DNA of 64,000 nt from Amphibalanus amphitrite (taxonomy: Eukaryota; Arthropoda; Thecostraca; Balanomorpha; Balanidae). Below are positions 37,111 to 49,670 of the stretch, piece by piece. The notes under the pieces were generated by a model. It was given only the letters and a program-made list of their open reading frames with translations, had not been told where the DNA came from and searched no databases. The translations under genes were made by a program, and so were the position numbers. The first letter of the stretch is position 1, and the number at the start of each line of letters is the position of its first letter. The stretch lies in assembly GCF_019059575.1 (NCBI RefSeq), contig NW_024881707.1, forward strand, positions 62,001 through 126,000, in the 5' to 3' direction.

Positions 37111-38843
37111 CGCCCAGGGGCCAGGCTAGCCGACTACGGGGAGTGTTCGCAATAAGGAGTCAGACCAGACAGACGGCAGGCAGACGAAGAGGGTTAGCTC
37201 AGCACATCGACGGGCTGAAACTTGCTTGGACCGAGTCAAACACACGATCTGTAGCCTGCACCATGGAGATCGAAGTGCCTACAATACGAAATAATGCAGA
37301 ACTGATGAGCTAACGGAATTGTTACAAGACAGATCTATATTATGATATTAAAAACTGCGTTTATGTGAAAGTGGTCACCAAAGTTGACACACCACCACTC
37401 GGACCGAAGTGTCACGAGAATTAAAAATAGATAAAGTAAGACACCACCGAGTTACACTGTTGTCCCTAGCAACGGGTGCCGGTTGACCGATCGACAAGGC
37501 TCGTCTTTATTTCACAGAGGGCGGCATTCCGAGGCGGTCTGCAGCTGTCACAGCAGACAAGTCTGGCGCCTGGCAGTCGATGCCGCCTGTCGGAGAGGCC
37601 GGAGGCGACAGGAAACCCCACAGTGTGGCAGGCACGGACCAGCTCCGCGCCACACTGACCGTGCAGAGACGTAGATCGGCCTGGCGACTAACTGGCGGCT
37701 AACGCGAGCCCCTGTGGGCCCCCACGGCACCGGGACACACACGATAGATGCTACTGCTGAGTGGGCGCAATGAGAAGAGGTCTACTGACGACGTCTGGTA
37801 AAGCATATTTAGAGCAGTAGCTGGCTAATGGGGGACCAGCAGCGTGTCGATTTTGTGCTATCCTTAGTTTCACTCGAACGCGCCGAAAACTTCATCGGGT
37901 AGCCAATTAAGTGGTCCACCAAACGGGATAGCGAAACGTGGCGATATTGATTATTTTTAATGGGACACAGACCGCGCCCTCAGCTCGTCACTATTGACCC
38001 ACCAGGATCTGCCCGGCCCCGGCACTCCCCCACGCCACCTTATCGACTCCCCGGGATCGGCGCGGGCTGACCCGGGATCGGCACCGTCTGACCCGACGCT
38101 GACCCGCGGAGTTGTTGTGTAAGCCAGGTCTGGCCCAGGAGACTGGTCCAGACGTGCCTGGTATTTCCGCGCCAGCCATGACACACAGCCTCATTCACAG
38201 ACGCAGCAACTGGCCGTTAGTCCGGCCGCGGCGAGGGCGGCCGCACACATCGGCGTCCTCTCCTCGTGGGGCGCCGCCCACACTGTCGTGTAGCCTCCTC
38301 AGCGGGCGTGCAAAGTAGCCTCTACATGGGGCGACTCCCACGTAAAACGTCAAAGACTGATGTCTACATGAAAGTCAGACAAGGGATCGCGTTCAGCGCC
38401 AACGCAAGAACGATCGAAGATCGAGAAACGCCCTAAAACTGCTGCTCGTAGGGAAAACAGTGCCTTATTTGGCGCACGAGTTGATCGGGCTGTGACGTAA
38501 CAGTGCGTGGGACAATAGTAGCCAATAGGTGTAAAAGGCAGAGGCGCACGGCTGCACCAACAGAAGCCTTCGGTTATCTCTGAACTTGTTTATAAGAACA
38601 ATGCTGGACACAACAAAACAGCAATGTGCAGTATGAATGCGACTTAAATAGAACATGTCCGAATTCGCACAACTACTTTCTGAGGGAGTGGCTCGACCGG
38701 AAATGTACCTCCTGTGACTAAAATATTGATAGGTTGACTCAGCCTGCCTTACCTTCGCCCATGTTCTAAACCAGTGAGAAGCACAAAACTGGACCGAAAG
38801 AGCTTACGTGCCAGCACATGAGGCGGCATACACTACTTTCAGG
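37111..38843. other. intronic, nothing recognised
   Basis: May include the LINE 5' UTR immediately right of 37110. GC-rich at 37470-38320, where ORFs appear on both strands without protein character. No gene or repeat boundary supported. Confidence 0.45.
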
Positions 38844-39298
38844 GTACATATTAGTGATGTCAATTTCAGAAATTTTGGAAACCAATACCAAACCGATACC
38901 GACCAAAACCACTGAGAGTATACCAAAACCGAACCGATTTTCAGAAACAGGGGGAAATACCGACTAGATACCGAAATCAGGGAATTATCAAACAAATGCT
39001 TCAAACTTTCTCAAGACATATGATAAGCCTTGAAAGGTACCTAATACTTTGAAATAAGGTAACAAAAACAAATCAGGCAATCTCTTAATCATTTGCATTG
39101 CAAAAAAAAAACATTTATAACTTATTTTGTAATTATTAACAAATATTCAGGTCAGTTATTTTACTGGAATGTGGATTCAAGTCAACTGCATGAGGTGTTA
39201 GGAAAATAACTTGAACCCTGAATCTTGTCCATGCCTGAACCATCAAACCTTCTTTCAATTCAAGTCATTCATTTCAAGTCCGGTCAAGACAGGGTTAA

Positions 39299-39765
39299 AG
39301 GGACCCTCCCACCTTCAAAAAAGTTAATGAATTGGCATGAAAGTGATGTCGCTCGGTTCAGAAAGAGCAAAAACGAATATCTACCAAATTTCATCGAAAA
39401 ATATTCACCGGTTTTCAAGATATTAGACTTTTACTTTTGTTTACTTTTTGGAATCTCCGCTGTTCCTGGCGACTTTATTTAAAAGTGCGGCATTTGTTGC
39501 GCGCAACGCAGCATATACCACCGCGTGCTACAAAACGTTTTAGTCAAACATTTAACGGACGTTCGAAAGCCTGATGACGTCATCAGATTCCCGTAATGGT
39601 TAAGAGATAGGGACCACGCTGGTCCCACCCTGCAAGTAAAGGGAAGAAATTTCTTGAACACCATAAAGCTGCGGGGGTTGCGACCAGGATAAATGGTGGT
39701 TTCTGAGCCTGGCCGCAAACTTGGCTATCTCAACTCAAAACTAATGTTAAGGTGGGAGGGTCCCT
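39299..39765. mobile_element. TTAA-flanked MITE, 467 bp, nested
   Basis: Perfect inverted termini AGGGACCCTCCCACCTT, flanked by TTAA at 39295-39298 and 39766-39769. It contains a 16-bp palindrome CTGATGACGTCATCAG (39571-39586) with a full CRE. Its TIR does not start with CCC, so it is a different TTAA family from copies A-E. Confidence 0.85.
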
Positions 39766-40540
39766 TTAAGTGTGTTATCATGATCCAAAAGTGGTGACCC
39801 AATTGACAATGATGGGCTACACCTTGGGCTGGCTACACCATTAATGTAAACAAAGCCCATGATACCTACAGTTAAACCCAAGTAGCATGGTGATTGGTGA
39901 CGATACTGACGCAGCCAATTTTTCTTCATAAACAAATGTGTAACACAACAAAACTTGATAAATAATTACTTACGAGGCACACTGATAGATAGCAGACACC
40001 ACTGTAATGATATCGCGATGAAATCTAAGTAAAATGTCCATAATTTTACGGAAGCATTGACACTCGTCACGTGTCATCTCTTCCATAATGGCGGCCTTAC
40101 AGGCGGCGGCCATTTGCATTAATGATTTAACTGTATAAAATAAAATTTTTCTTTTCTTTTTTGCTTAAGTCCACTTAAATCGAAATTCCTTGTATAAATT
40201 TTGACATCTTAAAATTAATTCAAGAAAGTTGTAGGCCACTTTTGCTGAAAAATGAAGTACCAAAAAAACATAGTTGTTCAATTATTTTCAATTAGTTTTT
40301 GAGCTATATCGGTTCCTCAGCCTGGCGCAGCTGCGACATTGAAATGTTTTTAGATGTGTTCAGTTTTGAAACTGCTGTGTGCGAGTCAAGCAAAAGCCAA
40401 TTATATTTTATGAGTGCTTATGATTAAATTGCTAGCGATCTGTATCTGTTGAGAGAGCAGGAAAGAGAACACTAATTGAAGAAAATAAATTATCCACAGG
40501 ATCATGACAGCATCGCTCACTACAAGGCTTTTTGAAGTTG

Positions 40541-40694
40541 GGACGCCGGTGAAAACAGGGCGCCGGAGGGCATATTAGTCACGTGACATTTGGAACTTCT
40601 CCCACTCCATGGGCCTTCTATATGCCAAACGTCACGTGTAAATTTCACGAACCTTGATCAAATCGCCCCAGGCGCCCTGTTTTCACCGTCGTCC
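40541..40694. mobile_element. MITE, 154 bp, 8-bp target-site duplication, nested
   Basis: The termini GGACGCCGGTGAAAACAGGG and the inverse of GGACGACGGTGAAAACAGGG frame a 154-bp unit; TGAAGTTG is duplicated at 40533-40540 and 40695-40702. Size and 8-bp duplication suggest a hAT-type MITE. Confidence 0.82.
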
Positions 40695-41368
40695 TGAAGT
40701 TGAGCGAAGTTGAAGATTTGTGGGGTGATGCGGGTGATGATGAAGTGACAAATGCTGCCTTAAATATTAGATGATAATGGTGAAGCTAGTGCTGTATTAA
40801 ACAGGGTTTTGGATAATGTAATTGCATTGCAGTAAAATGGAGAGGAAGACAAGGTCAAGATCAATCACAGACTCCTCAAAACAAAGTCAAATTTGTTGCT
40901 ATTAAATGCTTTGGAAATTTTGAGAAAGGTAGTTTAAGGATGTTTTCCAGCATACAGTGAGTTAAACATTAATTCATGTTTATGTCTTGCACATTGGCTT
41001 TCTTTGTAGGATAATTATCCTCATGGTATTGGAATTTGCTAACACTGATAAGTTGCCATTTAACATTGGTAGACTGATGTATTTGATATTACAGTTGATG
41101 TGTTTGCCCATTTGTTAGGACATCATGCATTTGGGAGAAATGTGTCATGATTGCCATTTTTCTTCATCCAGTGTCATTTAGCAAAATCAAATTTGAGTTC
41201 AGAAGGTTAATCAAAAATGCTTTCAAATATTTTATGACAGTAGTTGATTTTCATGATACCGACAAAGTACCAAATGCTTTTGGTATATAATACCGAATAC
41301 CGAATCGGTATTGGTTCGGTATCGGTATACCGAAATTTTGGTAACCGATTGACACCACTAGTACATAT

Positions 41369-42790
41369 GCAAGAAGATATTCCTTTTCTAACGGCAATAT
41401 TTGGTGAAATACCAAACATCATTCAGCATAAGTAGTTACGCAAAACCGGATGCCAAACATTCAAATAATCAACTATCGATCCAGCGACCAGCGGATGAAA
41501 TGACCTCTCGTTTCCAAATTGTCTCCCTGCAGGCTGTAGACGACCCGGATCGTCCGACAGACCGCAGCCAGACCCCGCTGTAAAACGGCGCCCCACCTCA
41601 TCCAGACTCTGAGAGCGGGACCGAAGGACCCGCTGGCTGAGTGAGGACCCCGTCAGACCGAGTCGACGCGCCCAGAGATGCTCTGCCACCGACAGGCCGG
41701 AGAAGTGTTGTTTGGCAGACAGACGTCACTCCAGCGGCGACTCCCAGCTGTTTTTAGTTGGGCCAAGACACGCCAGTCAGCCCCAGCCAGCCGATTCCAG
41801 TGGGACCGTCAGCTGTGCCGCCCTATTGACCAATCCACGGAGGAGAATGAATGCAAATTAGTCGTTCTTTATTCAGACTCACGAGTACTGGACTCAAAAT
41901 ACACACGCGCTGAGCAAGTGTCTTGACGGGAGACACGGAAGAATGTATTTGCACCAGAGCCGGTGAGTTTAAACTGTCTTCAGCCCATTTTTTTGCATTA
42001 ATCTTTTACCATTTACATTACTATAAAGAAACGGGCAAACGAGAGTATCTGATGCAAATCAAAATGATTTGTAGGTATAGACGGACCTTTATCTCTGCTT
42101 CTTTAATTGAAGGTGGCCAAAAAATATACAAAAAAAAAAACAGCGATAGGTACATTGGCTTATTGCTGCTCCAGTAAGCTATAAGAATTGAAATAGAACA
42201 GAAAGCAACCAGAAAGACATGTGCAGTCTATAAAAATGCATACGTTTCCTTTAACACTGATGTACCTAATAATACAATATTGAAATCAGTAAAAAATAAT
42301 CCAGTGAATTGAACTGCCCATATTCTTTGATTGAGTACAGGCTTTATGCGGCTCTTCGTTATCGCCATTCACCAAAAGCCTTCTAACCGTCTGCTATCGC
42401 ACAGCATGAACTATTCATTCCGCATTGTAATGGCTCACAGGCGTGACTTTCATAGACAATGCGCATGGAACTCGGCACTGCCGCCGCCGAACATGGGCCT
42501 CGTTCCTGGAAAGGCAGCGAATGAGGCGCCTCCGGAGACTCACTACGTATATTGATGTGCATGCAGAGTTTCGTCGCATTGGCCAACACTTACGGCCGCA
42601 TGTCGAATGATAGGCACGAGAAAGAATGCGGGGTTGGTTATTCAATGTTCAGCCATTGAATGAATGATGCAAAATGACAAGAATGAAGATGGATCAGCAT
42701 AGCTGACTTGAGAACAAATTTGAACGCATGTTTTTCCTGCAGCGCCGCTATGTACCTAACATACCTAAGTTTTGGGCTATTTAGTGGATT
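41369..42790. other. intronic, nothing recognised
   Basis: No coding exon or delimited repeat is supported between the hAT-type element and the (CT)n tract. Confidence 0.45.
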
Positions 42791-42862
42791 GTGTCACAAA
42801 TAAATCTGTACAAATTGTTTCATGTTAGATCCTCGCTCCCTCTCCCTCCCTACCTCCGTCTC

Positions 42863-42870
42863 TTTTTTTC

Positions 42871-42939
<69 letters not shown>
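42863..42939 (+). repeat. (CT)n microsatellite
   Basis: Mostly perfect CT dinucleotides with a few interruptions, about 250 bp inside the intron from the mbl donor. In the mbl transcript it reads (GA)n, complementary to the (UC)n produced by the tract at 33728-33815. Confidence 0.9.
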
Positions 42940-42942
<3 letters not shown>

Positions 42943-43105
42943 GGCTCTCTCTCTGAGTCCGCCCTCACCCATCACAGGCCTGCCCACGCATTTGTCAGGA
43001 CAAAGGCACGCATGTCGCATACACTCGGCGGGGTGTCAGGTCCGCGCACCTGTGAAACTGACACCCATTCCACGCACGCCCCTCCCCCATCCCCGCTGTA
43101 CCGCA

Positions 43106-43123
43106 CCCCGCCCCGCCCCGCCC
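43106..43123 (-). other. G-quadruplex / GC-box run near the mbl donor
   Basis: On the mbl sense strand this reads GGGCGGGGCGGGGCGGGG, about 70 nt downstream of the 5' splice site. It can form a quadruplex and also matches GC-box (Sp/KLF) sites. Confidence 0.6.
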
Positions 43124-43191
43124 GGTCCGCCGCCACGCCCGCCGCCCTGCCGGGGACGCCACTCGCCCGAGCGCGCGCGATACAAACCTAC

Positions 43192-43383
43192 CTTGATTGA
43201 GTCGAAGCAGGCGGTCACCTTTCCGTTCTGCACCTCTACGTGCGGCACGGGGTGCGCGAACTTGCACTCGGCGTCGCTGCGGCTGCACTTGTTGCGCTGA
43301 AACTCGCGGCATACCTCGAGTTGGAGCCAGCGCGAGTCTTTGGCCTGGAGGGCGCTCACCATGTGGTATCCGGGCACGGACAT
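43192..43383 (-). CDS. mbl: muscleblind, first coding exon (zinc finger 1)
   Basis: Encodes 64 residues from the first in-frame ATG at 43383; a second ATG at 43362-43360 could also serve. The [16 protein letters not shown] block and CKFAHP form CCCH finger 1 (C-X7-C-X6-C-X3-H). [16 protein letters not shown] follows, containing the first Cys of finger 2. The donor is AAG|GTAGGT at 43191, phase 0, exactly where the conserved muscleblind intron lies. The frame is open upstream to about 43629 but has no ATG there, so the leader is probably untranslated. The N-terminal tip differs from the insect MANVVNMNSLL type. In Drosophila the corresponding exon is the source of the abundant circular RNA circMbl. 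Confidence 0.95.
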
Positions 43384-43448
43384 GCTCGGGTCGTTTGAGG
43401 CGGTACGGCGGTACGGAAAGGCACACGGAACGAGACGACCGCTCACAG

Positions 43449-43531
43449 AGCACGCCCGGGGGTGATGTTGACGTAAGAGCACGCTGAGACACGTCGGAGC
43501 ACGCCTGAGTTCACTGGAGCACGTCCGAGCA
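43449..43531 (-). promoter_or_regulatory. UGCU (YGCY) cluster in predicted mbl 5' leader
   Basis: Five TGCT motifs in 83 nt on the mbl sense strand (plus-strand AGCA at 43449, 43478, 43498, 43518, 43528), each within a GTGCTC repeat. YGCY is the known muscleblind binding core, so the transcript could bind its own product. Whether this DNA is in the mature leader depends on an unmapped start site. Confidence 0.45.
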
Positions 43532-43589
43532 CCGGAGCTCTCCGCGGCAGGTCCTAGGCAGCAGTGCGCCCGCCCGTCACCGGTCACTG

Positions 43590-44030
43590 ATCGGCCTGCA
43601 GCGTGCCACAGCGTCCAACAGCGCACCACGCCGGCAATGAGTCACAGGGGCGGGGCGGCGCCGGCGCTGGAACACGACTGACCCTCCCGTGACGGCGACT
43701 GTGCTCCGACTGCGGCGAGGCGCGGCGCGCCGCGGCGCCGCTGCGACGCCGCCTATTGGTGCGTCGCTGGTGCGCGCTGCCACCGCTGGCCTAGCCAAGG
43801 TCAGGCCCGTCTGCAATGAAGGCAACGAGCCGGCGGCCGAGCGGGCCGCTGCTGGAGCGCGCGGGGCGCGGGCAGTGGAGGGCGGCCAGTGGCCCGCTGC
43901 CGCCCACACAGTATTGGGCCGGTGACGGATGCCACCCTCCTCCAGCCGCCCCCGCCGCCCCCGCCATGCGAGGCTGCCCCCGCCGCCGACCCCGTCCCCA
44001 GGACGGCTGCAGCTGGAGGGAGGTGGCATG
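43590..44030 (-). promoter_or_regulatory. CpG-rich probable mbl promoter region
   Basis: Very dense in CG dinucleotides (for example 43690-43760), directly upstream of the first coding exon. A CCAAT box on the mbl strand lies at 43759-43755 (GCACCAATAGGCGG). No TATA box is apparent. Promoter function is inferred from position and composition. Confidence 0.45.
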
Positions 44031-45499
44031 ATCGGTGACCGCGTGGGCGGGAGGCATACGGTGGGAAGACTGAGTAGAAAACGTAATTCTATTTGTACAC
44101 GAAGAATTGCTTAGAATGGGAGAGAGAGGTCATTACTTACCCCTTTTTAAATCATGCCGAGCAAAGCGCGGTGCTATCTACTGATCCGTTATTGGAGTAG
44201 GTGGTGCATCATGATACATTCTGAATGTCAATATCTATTATCCAGCTATCAAAAGACGGAATCAATCTATCCCATCTTCCCAGTCAGAAGCACTTTAGGA
44301 CGCTGGGGGCTAAATTGACACCTTCAATCAAGCGTCTCATTGAAGCGACGTGCTCCAACGGCTCACTGAATCGACTGTCATGCTGGACAGTGGACATGTA
44401 GGTTAGCTACTCTCAGGACTTCCATGTTGCGATAAGACTGTCTTAGTGCTGGAGTGAGCATTTTTGCCCACTGAAATGTCAGTGTCTATTTTTTACCTCC
44501 CCCCTCCCCCAGCAATCTCCAGCGTTCGCTTGATTCACCTTTTTACCTTAAAGTATAATCTTTTCGACCGATAAGTCTGACGTCAGGTGAATTTCTGGCT
44601 ACGTTTCCACCAGCTCTCTGCCGTCAGTTGTGGGCGGAAATTAGCAACCAGCCGCACAAAGGAGCCGGCTCGCCGCACAGAGAAGCCGGCTGGATATTCT
44701 GAGGTCAGATCGGCGGGCGGTACGCCCGCCGGTGTGTTTATACGTTGACGGTGATCCGCCCATCAGTCGAAATAGCCCGTGGGAGGAGAGAGCGTATATC
44801 TCCAGCCATCTGTGATATTGGCCGATATCACACAGGCGTACTTGTTGCTCTATTCTTTATAGCTCTATAGCGATCAACTTTTGCAGCTGAGAAATGTAAA
44901 CGCATCATTATCCAAAGCGTGTTAATAAAAATGCATCGAAAATCGTGAGTCGTTCTATAAGCAGAAAACAAAACAAAGGGGTCAAGAAACGATCGTTATG
45001 GTAATAGGACCGAACATAAAGTCGCTGCATTTGCAATAGTCACGCAACTCTCCATCAAATCATACCAGTCCATCTGCATCCGATTTCCCGATGCATTCGT
45101 ATCCACACGATATCGCAATCCATTTCGCTCGGAAGGGAGCGCGTACTCTGATACCATCGACGCACGGTCGGCCCCATTCACGCAGCGTCTCTGAATGGCG
45201 GCCGTGTGCGTGCGAACCCGCCGAACAATTGTAGCCATTATCCCCAATCTGCGGCGGTACGGCCGAGGGCCAGGAAGGTCAGTTCGCCGCTGCCGCGCTC
45301 TGTAACAAGCCCAGGTGAAGGCCACAGCGCCCATCCGCCATCCACTACCAACGGCGCCGGGCGCGCCGGTCAGCGCCGACCGCATTCATGCGCAATTTAT
45401 TCAATTTGTGCAGTTTGCAGAATAATTGGGCGGCGGGTCGCGCCGCGACGAGTCGCGATGGGCCGGTTGCGCCACGAGCTGCCGGTCGGGTCCATGGAC

Positions 45500-45545
45500 G
45501 GACCGGACCAGACCAGACCAGACCAGACCATGGACCGGACCGCGG
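45500..45545 (+). repeat. short (GGACC/AGACC)n repeat
   Basis: GGACCGGACCAGACCAGACC-type pentanucleotides, about eight units. Confidence 0.7.
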
Positions 45546-46299
45546 CGCATGGTCCGCAGACGGGCCGCGGGGCAGGAATGTGGCTCCGCTGCTGGCCGGT
45601 GCGGGATCACCGCCGGCGCCCAGGTGATCGGCCAAGAGGCCGGCAGGTTGCATGCAAAGTGTCCCGCAGCTGCTGCATGCTGATGTATAATGCAGGGAAG
45701 CGCCACTGCGCCGGGACAGGCACGGAAAGGAGGCTCCTAGCAGGCGGCGTCCGGTCATATATGGAGACCGATAGCGCCAACAGGCGACGAATGACGACGC
45801 AGCGGCACCGCAGGGACCGGCAGGACGTGAATACGTGTCCGGCAGGACGTGCAAACGTGTCCGGCCAGCTTTCTTCGCAGTGTCACAGACAGCTACATTG
45901 ACGCGGGACGGACCGGAGCTCTCAGAGGCCCGGAGAGATCCCGCGTGCCTACTAGGCCGGTCCGACGGAGCGAGCAGTCGAGCTGAAAGCAAACAGCGGC
46001 GAGGAATGTTTGCCGGTCGTGTCCAGGCGTCCTGACGTGGCCATCATAGGATTGTGCAAGAGGAGTGAGTCCGCCGAGCGCTGCTGTATAAACCTGGACT
46101 GACCATCGGGGAATCGCAGCCATATACGCATCACAGTGATAGGTGGACAGCCAACTGGACCGTGCAGGCTGCAAGTACACACAAAGTCAATCACAGCAGT
46201 GTCACCACAGGGGGAACACGGGGATGACACACGCAGGGTCGTCACAAGTCTCGGGCATAAAAAGGATAGTCTTCTGCTCACAGAATGGCTGTTCGACTG

Positions 46300-46400
46300 T
46301 CAGAGGGTCACCACAGATCATCACAGGGTCACTATACGGTCACCATGGGGTCACCATGGGGTCACAATGGGGTCATCACAGGATCACTTCAGGGCCATTC
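46300..46400 (+). repeat. GGTCACCATG-type minisatellite
   Basis: Irregular 10-13 bp units of GGGTCACCATG / GGTCATCACAG form, about eight copies. Degenerate and without coding character. Confidence 0.7.
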
Positions 46401-49400
46401 TGCAGGAATCCTTATGGAGCATCGTATAATCGCCGCGCCGCAGGGGCATGGACCCCCACGCTCTCTGCCGCAGCCGAAACCAGGTCATCGACGGGCGTAG
46501 TCGAACATCGATGGCTCTCTCCCGGCTCTGTTCATCAGTTCGGTCCGGCCAGCAGAGGGTTGCAGACGTGTAAATATTTATGACACAGTTCGCTGACTTG
46601 CGCTGGAAGATGGGAAAATACCACATGTCCTGTCCAGTTCTGTGGTATGTAGCCGATGTTCGGCTAAACCGTCATTCCAGTCCATATAAGGGGGCAACTG
46701 TGCCATTCCCGAACGAAATAAAATGATAGGTGCAGGCATTTGACGGTTTGTTTATAGAAAATCTGTGCATAGTTATAGGTAGGTTTCTTTCGAGACCTAT
46801 CACCTATGTAAACACAAATACATCCCTACAACTAAACCTATATCCAATATCCATCCCGATATTCAAATGAGGCACGGGTCCCAACGGTTCTACAACACTA
46901 AAAAGAACATGCCCACTGCCCACTAAGCATGTCCCCAAATGCTCTTTAGACGGTACTCCGTTCAGGTGCTGATGTGTGACTCAGTTGAAACCTCGACATG
47001 TGCTGAATAGGACTACCGACTAAGCCTTCCTTCCTGTTGGCTCCATGAGTGTTACTGTCGTAAAAGGACTGACGCACGAATCTATTTTTTTTGGGGGGGG
47101 GGGAGAGACGGATGTGGTAAAACGTAATTTTATTTGGCCAGCGATGTGTGTCGTATGACTGAATCTTGGCATGCGTGATCCGCATTTCATCGCCACTGTT
47201 TGTCTATGAGCCCTCCAACTCCAAACCATGCAGCTGACGAAATACTGCACCGAGCAGCGTGCACTTTGGCCGGCAGCCCGGCGGATCGGATGGTCCGCTT
47301 ACGACGCACTTGAATCTGCAGTTTGCAACCGTATCCCGGCCGCTGAGGCGGCACCCAGCGGAACCCGGTGTTGTGGGCTCGCGTCACAGGCCGCCACTAC
47401 ACTGCACGCCAGCTGCCCCCCCCCCATTGTTCACGTGAGACGGTCGTCTGTCATACTCTGTCCCGAGCGGGTCAGCGTAGTGCGCGTACCAACACAATGC
47501 ACGCTGACGACGGTGGTTTTAGAGCTTGGACCGTTGCCAAGCGTGCCGACTGCGAAAGTGTCAGCAGCAAAAAGTTAGCGCGCCTGTGCGCTGAGCTTGC
47601 CTTATCAAAATTATCGTAGCCATTGTTTGAGTTAGTGCGTGTATTAATCATCGTAATCAAAGAATGTCCTGACTTTTGATACATGCTTTGATTGGTGGAA
47701 AAATGTCACACTTATGAACCGATGTCCAACAAAACTGGTCTTTTCTTAGCAAAATCAGCATACCTACTTAGAATGCTTCAAACGAGATGAATGCTTAGAA
47801 TGCTTCAAACAAAGGCCCACAAAACCACATTCATGCATCGCATCCATGCTTAAAACAATGAATGACGACCTAAGGCTTTTTCTTGAGTCGCTGAAGACCA
47901 TACAATGACTCTTGTAGAATAGAGCCTGAGCAGCTATGCTCTGCCCTGAACAGCAAAGCACAGCTCCTTTCAGTGTAAAACAAAGAGAACTTTTGAAGTT
48001 TTTCGAAAGTTTTCACAGCATTTCCTTCTTAGAAATAAACTTCGATTCCGTTAGCTAGCCATGTTCCGCCGACAGTTGTCTGAAGTTTCGGACGGATCCT
48101 CTTCTCGGAGTGACGGCCCGAGTCGCGCCGGGCGTCACTGAACCCGTCTTGGCGTGTGCGACATGAGTGGAACGGGGGCCACCGGTTCCGGGAGCCCCGT
48201 CGACGGCTTCTGACGGAGCTCGTGCAAATGCAATCGGCACGGACGGTCAGCGTTCGTATACTTCGGGGCAAGGTATTACGCCATCTCGTCTCTCCTAATA
48301 TGGTGAGTGACAGTGGGCAATTCGCCACACAGATGAACCTCCAGCTCACATGAAGCACAGACGGTAAATAACAATAATTACAAGTAAATTTAAACTACAA
48401 AAATCATTGACTTCGTAGCGAGTAACCATGATGCATCAGATGCCATCCATGCGAACACAGCTGTTTTGATGGCTGACGAAGATGTTCCAAAGAGCAAAGA
48501 AGTGCAACGAGTGGAGATAGGAAAGGCATCCCTCTTTGCTTAAAATGTCTAGTTTGACCCTATCGAGTGCATCTGGTTTCGTACGCTACGTCAAGCTTCC
48601 TGAAAGTCTCCAGAATGTCTATCCCGCTTGGTTGAGCCGCCTTGTAGGCTGCAGCCAGACTCACATAATCTTCTATCACCGGCGACTCTCTAACGACGAC
48701 CGGTTTCATCAGTCACTCTCGCGAGCCCTCCGGCTCAAGATTTCCCGCCTGACCAGACTGCCTGCCGTCGCTGGAAGCATTCAGCAGTCTACCAGACAGT
48801 CTGCCGGTCACACCCCTCCCATCTGACCCGACTGTCGCTGCCCCCCCCCCCCCCCGCCGCGCCGTCCGGTCACGCACAGCCGTCCTCTGATTTCACAACC
48901 GGTCCGCTGGCACCGCCAGAGAGCCGGCCGGCCGGTTGGTTCTGTGGGATATGTCATCCGACCAGCAGAACCAGACGGCGAGATAGTAACTCGGGGGGGG
49001 GGGGGAGGGAGGGGCACTCCGCCGGTCTCACGCACACAGCGCGCACCGCTCTGCCACAATGGAGGTCTGTCTGGCTGGTGATGGGTAAGACGGGCCGAGT
49101 AGGGTCGGATGTAGAGTGGCGGGGAGGTGAGTTGTGAGGGAGAAGGGCGAGACTGGGGCAATAGGGAAGGAAGGGTAGTAGGATGAATGAACCTCTGATG
49201 CCCGTGAATCGTAATTATTTACGTAAATACTGTTAGGATTATACCTATTGCCAACTTACCAAAAATATGCAGCACGTGGATCAAACAGCTGTTTGGTTTA
49301 AATTTACTAGAGAACCTTGCGACCCATCTGAGATAAGAAATACATCCGATATTCAAGGCACAAAAAAATACATGAAACATAATCCTGCCATTTCACAAGC

Positions 49401-49670
49401 AAATGCATGGATCAAACATAACGCGGGTCCCGTCCGTCATGATGCTTTTACATTACTCAAAGAAGTAACTAGATCTTACTTTTTATATCCACAACTCTCC
49501 ATCACGCATTGAGTTAACCGAGTTTACGGGCGGCCTTTCATGATGTTTCGCCGTGAGTGGAATGTGCCACGCCTTTTCGGGGAGCCTGCAGCCGACTTCA
49601 CAGACACGGAGACATTACTGGATTAGCCGACTGTGACGGCTGTCGCCTCGCCACTCCATCGGCAACGTCG

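Larger units (their letters stand above)
38852..41360. mobile_element. hAT-type non-autonomous element, 2.5 kb
   Basis: The ends TAGTGATGTCAAT (left) and the inverse of TAGTGGTGTCAAT (right) continue into imperfect TIRs with ACCAATACCAAACCGATACCGA-like sequence. The element is bounded by an 8-bp target-site duplication, GTACATAT, at 38844-38851 and 41361-41368. The 8-bp duplication and YAGTG terminus are hAT-superfamily features. No transposase ORF remains. Two smaller elements are inserted in it (39299-39765 and 40541-40694), so it is the oldest of the three. Confidence 0.85.
9053..43191 (-). other. mbl: 34.1-kb phase-0 intron of mbl
   Basis: Bounded by GTAGGT at 43191 (donor) and CTCCTCAG ending at 9053 (acceptor), both on the minus strand. 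It interrupts zinc finger 2 between Lys and Gly (DSIK|GRC), the conserved muscleblind intron position. More than a third of it is recognisable transposon, satellite or microsatellite DNA. No host exon is firmly supported inside; the coding fragment at 25631-26030 is the only candidate. Confidence 0.9.

Noticed and set aside
42791-43300. 169-codon plus-strand ORF
   Set aside because: Made of the (CT)n microsatellite and the antisense of the muscleblind exon.
49267-49512. 81-codon plus-strand ORF with fairly balanced composition
   Set aside because: No motif, splice signal or homology I can recognise; length is compatible with chance.
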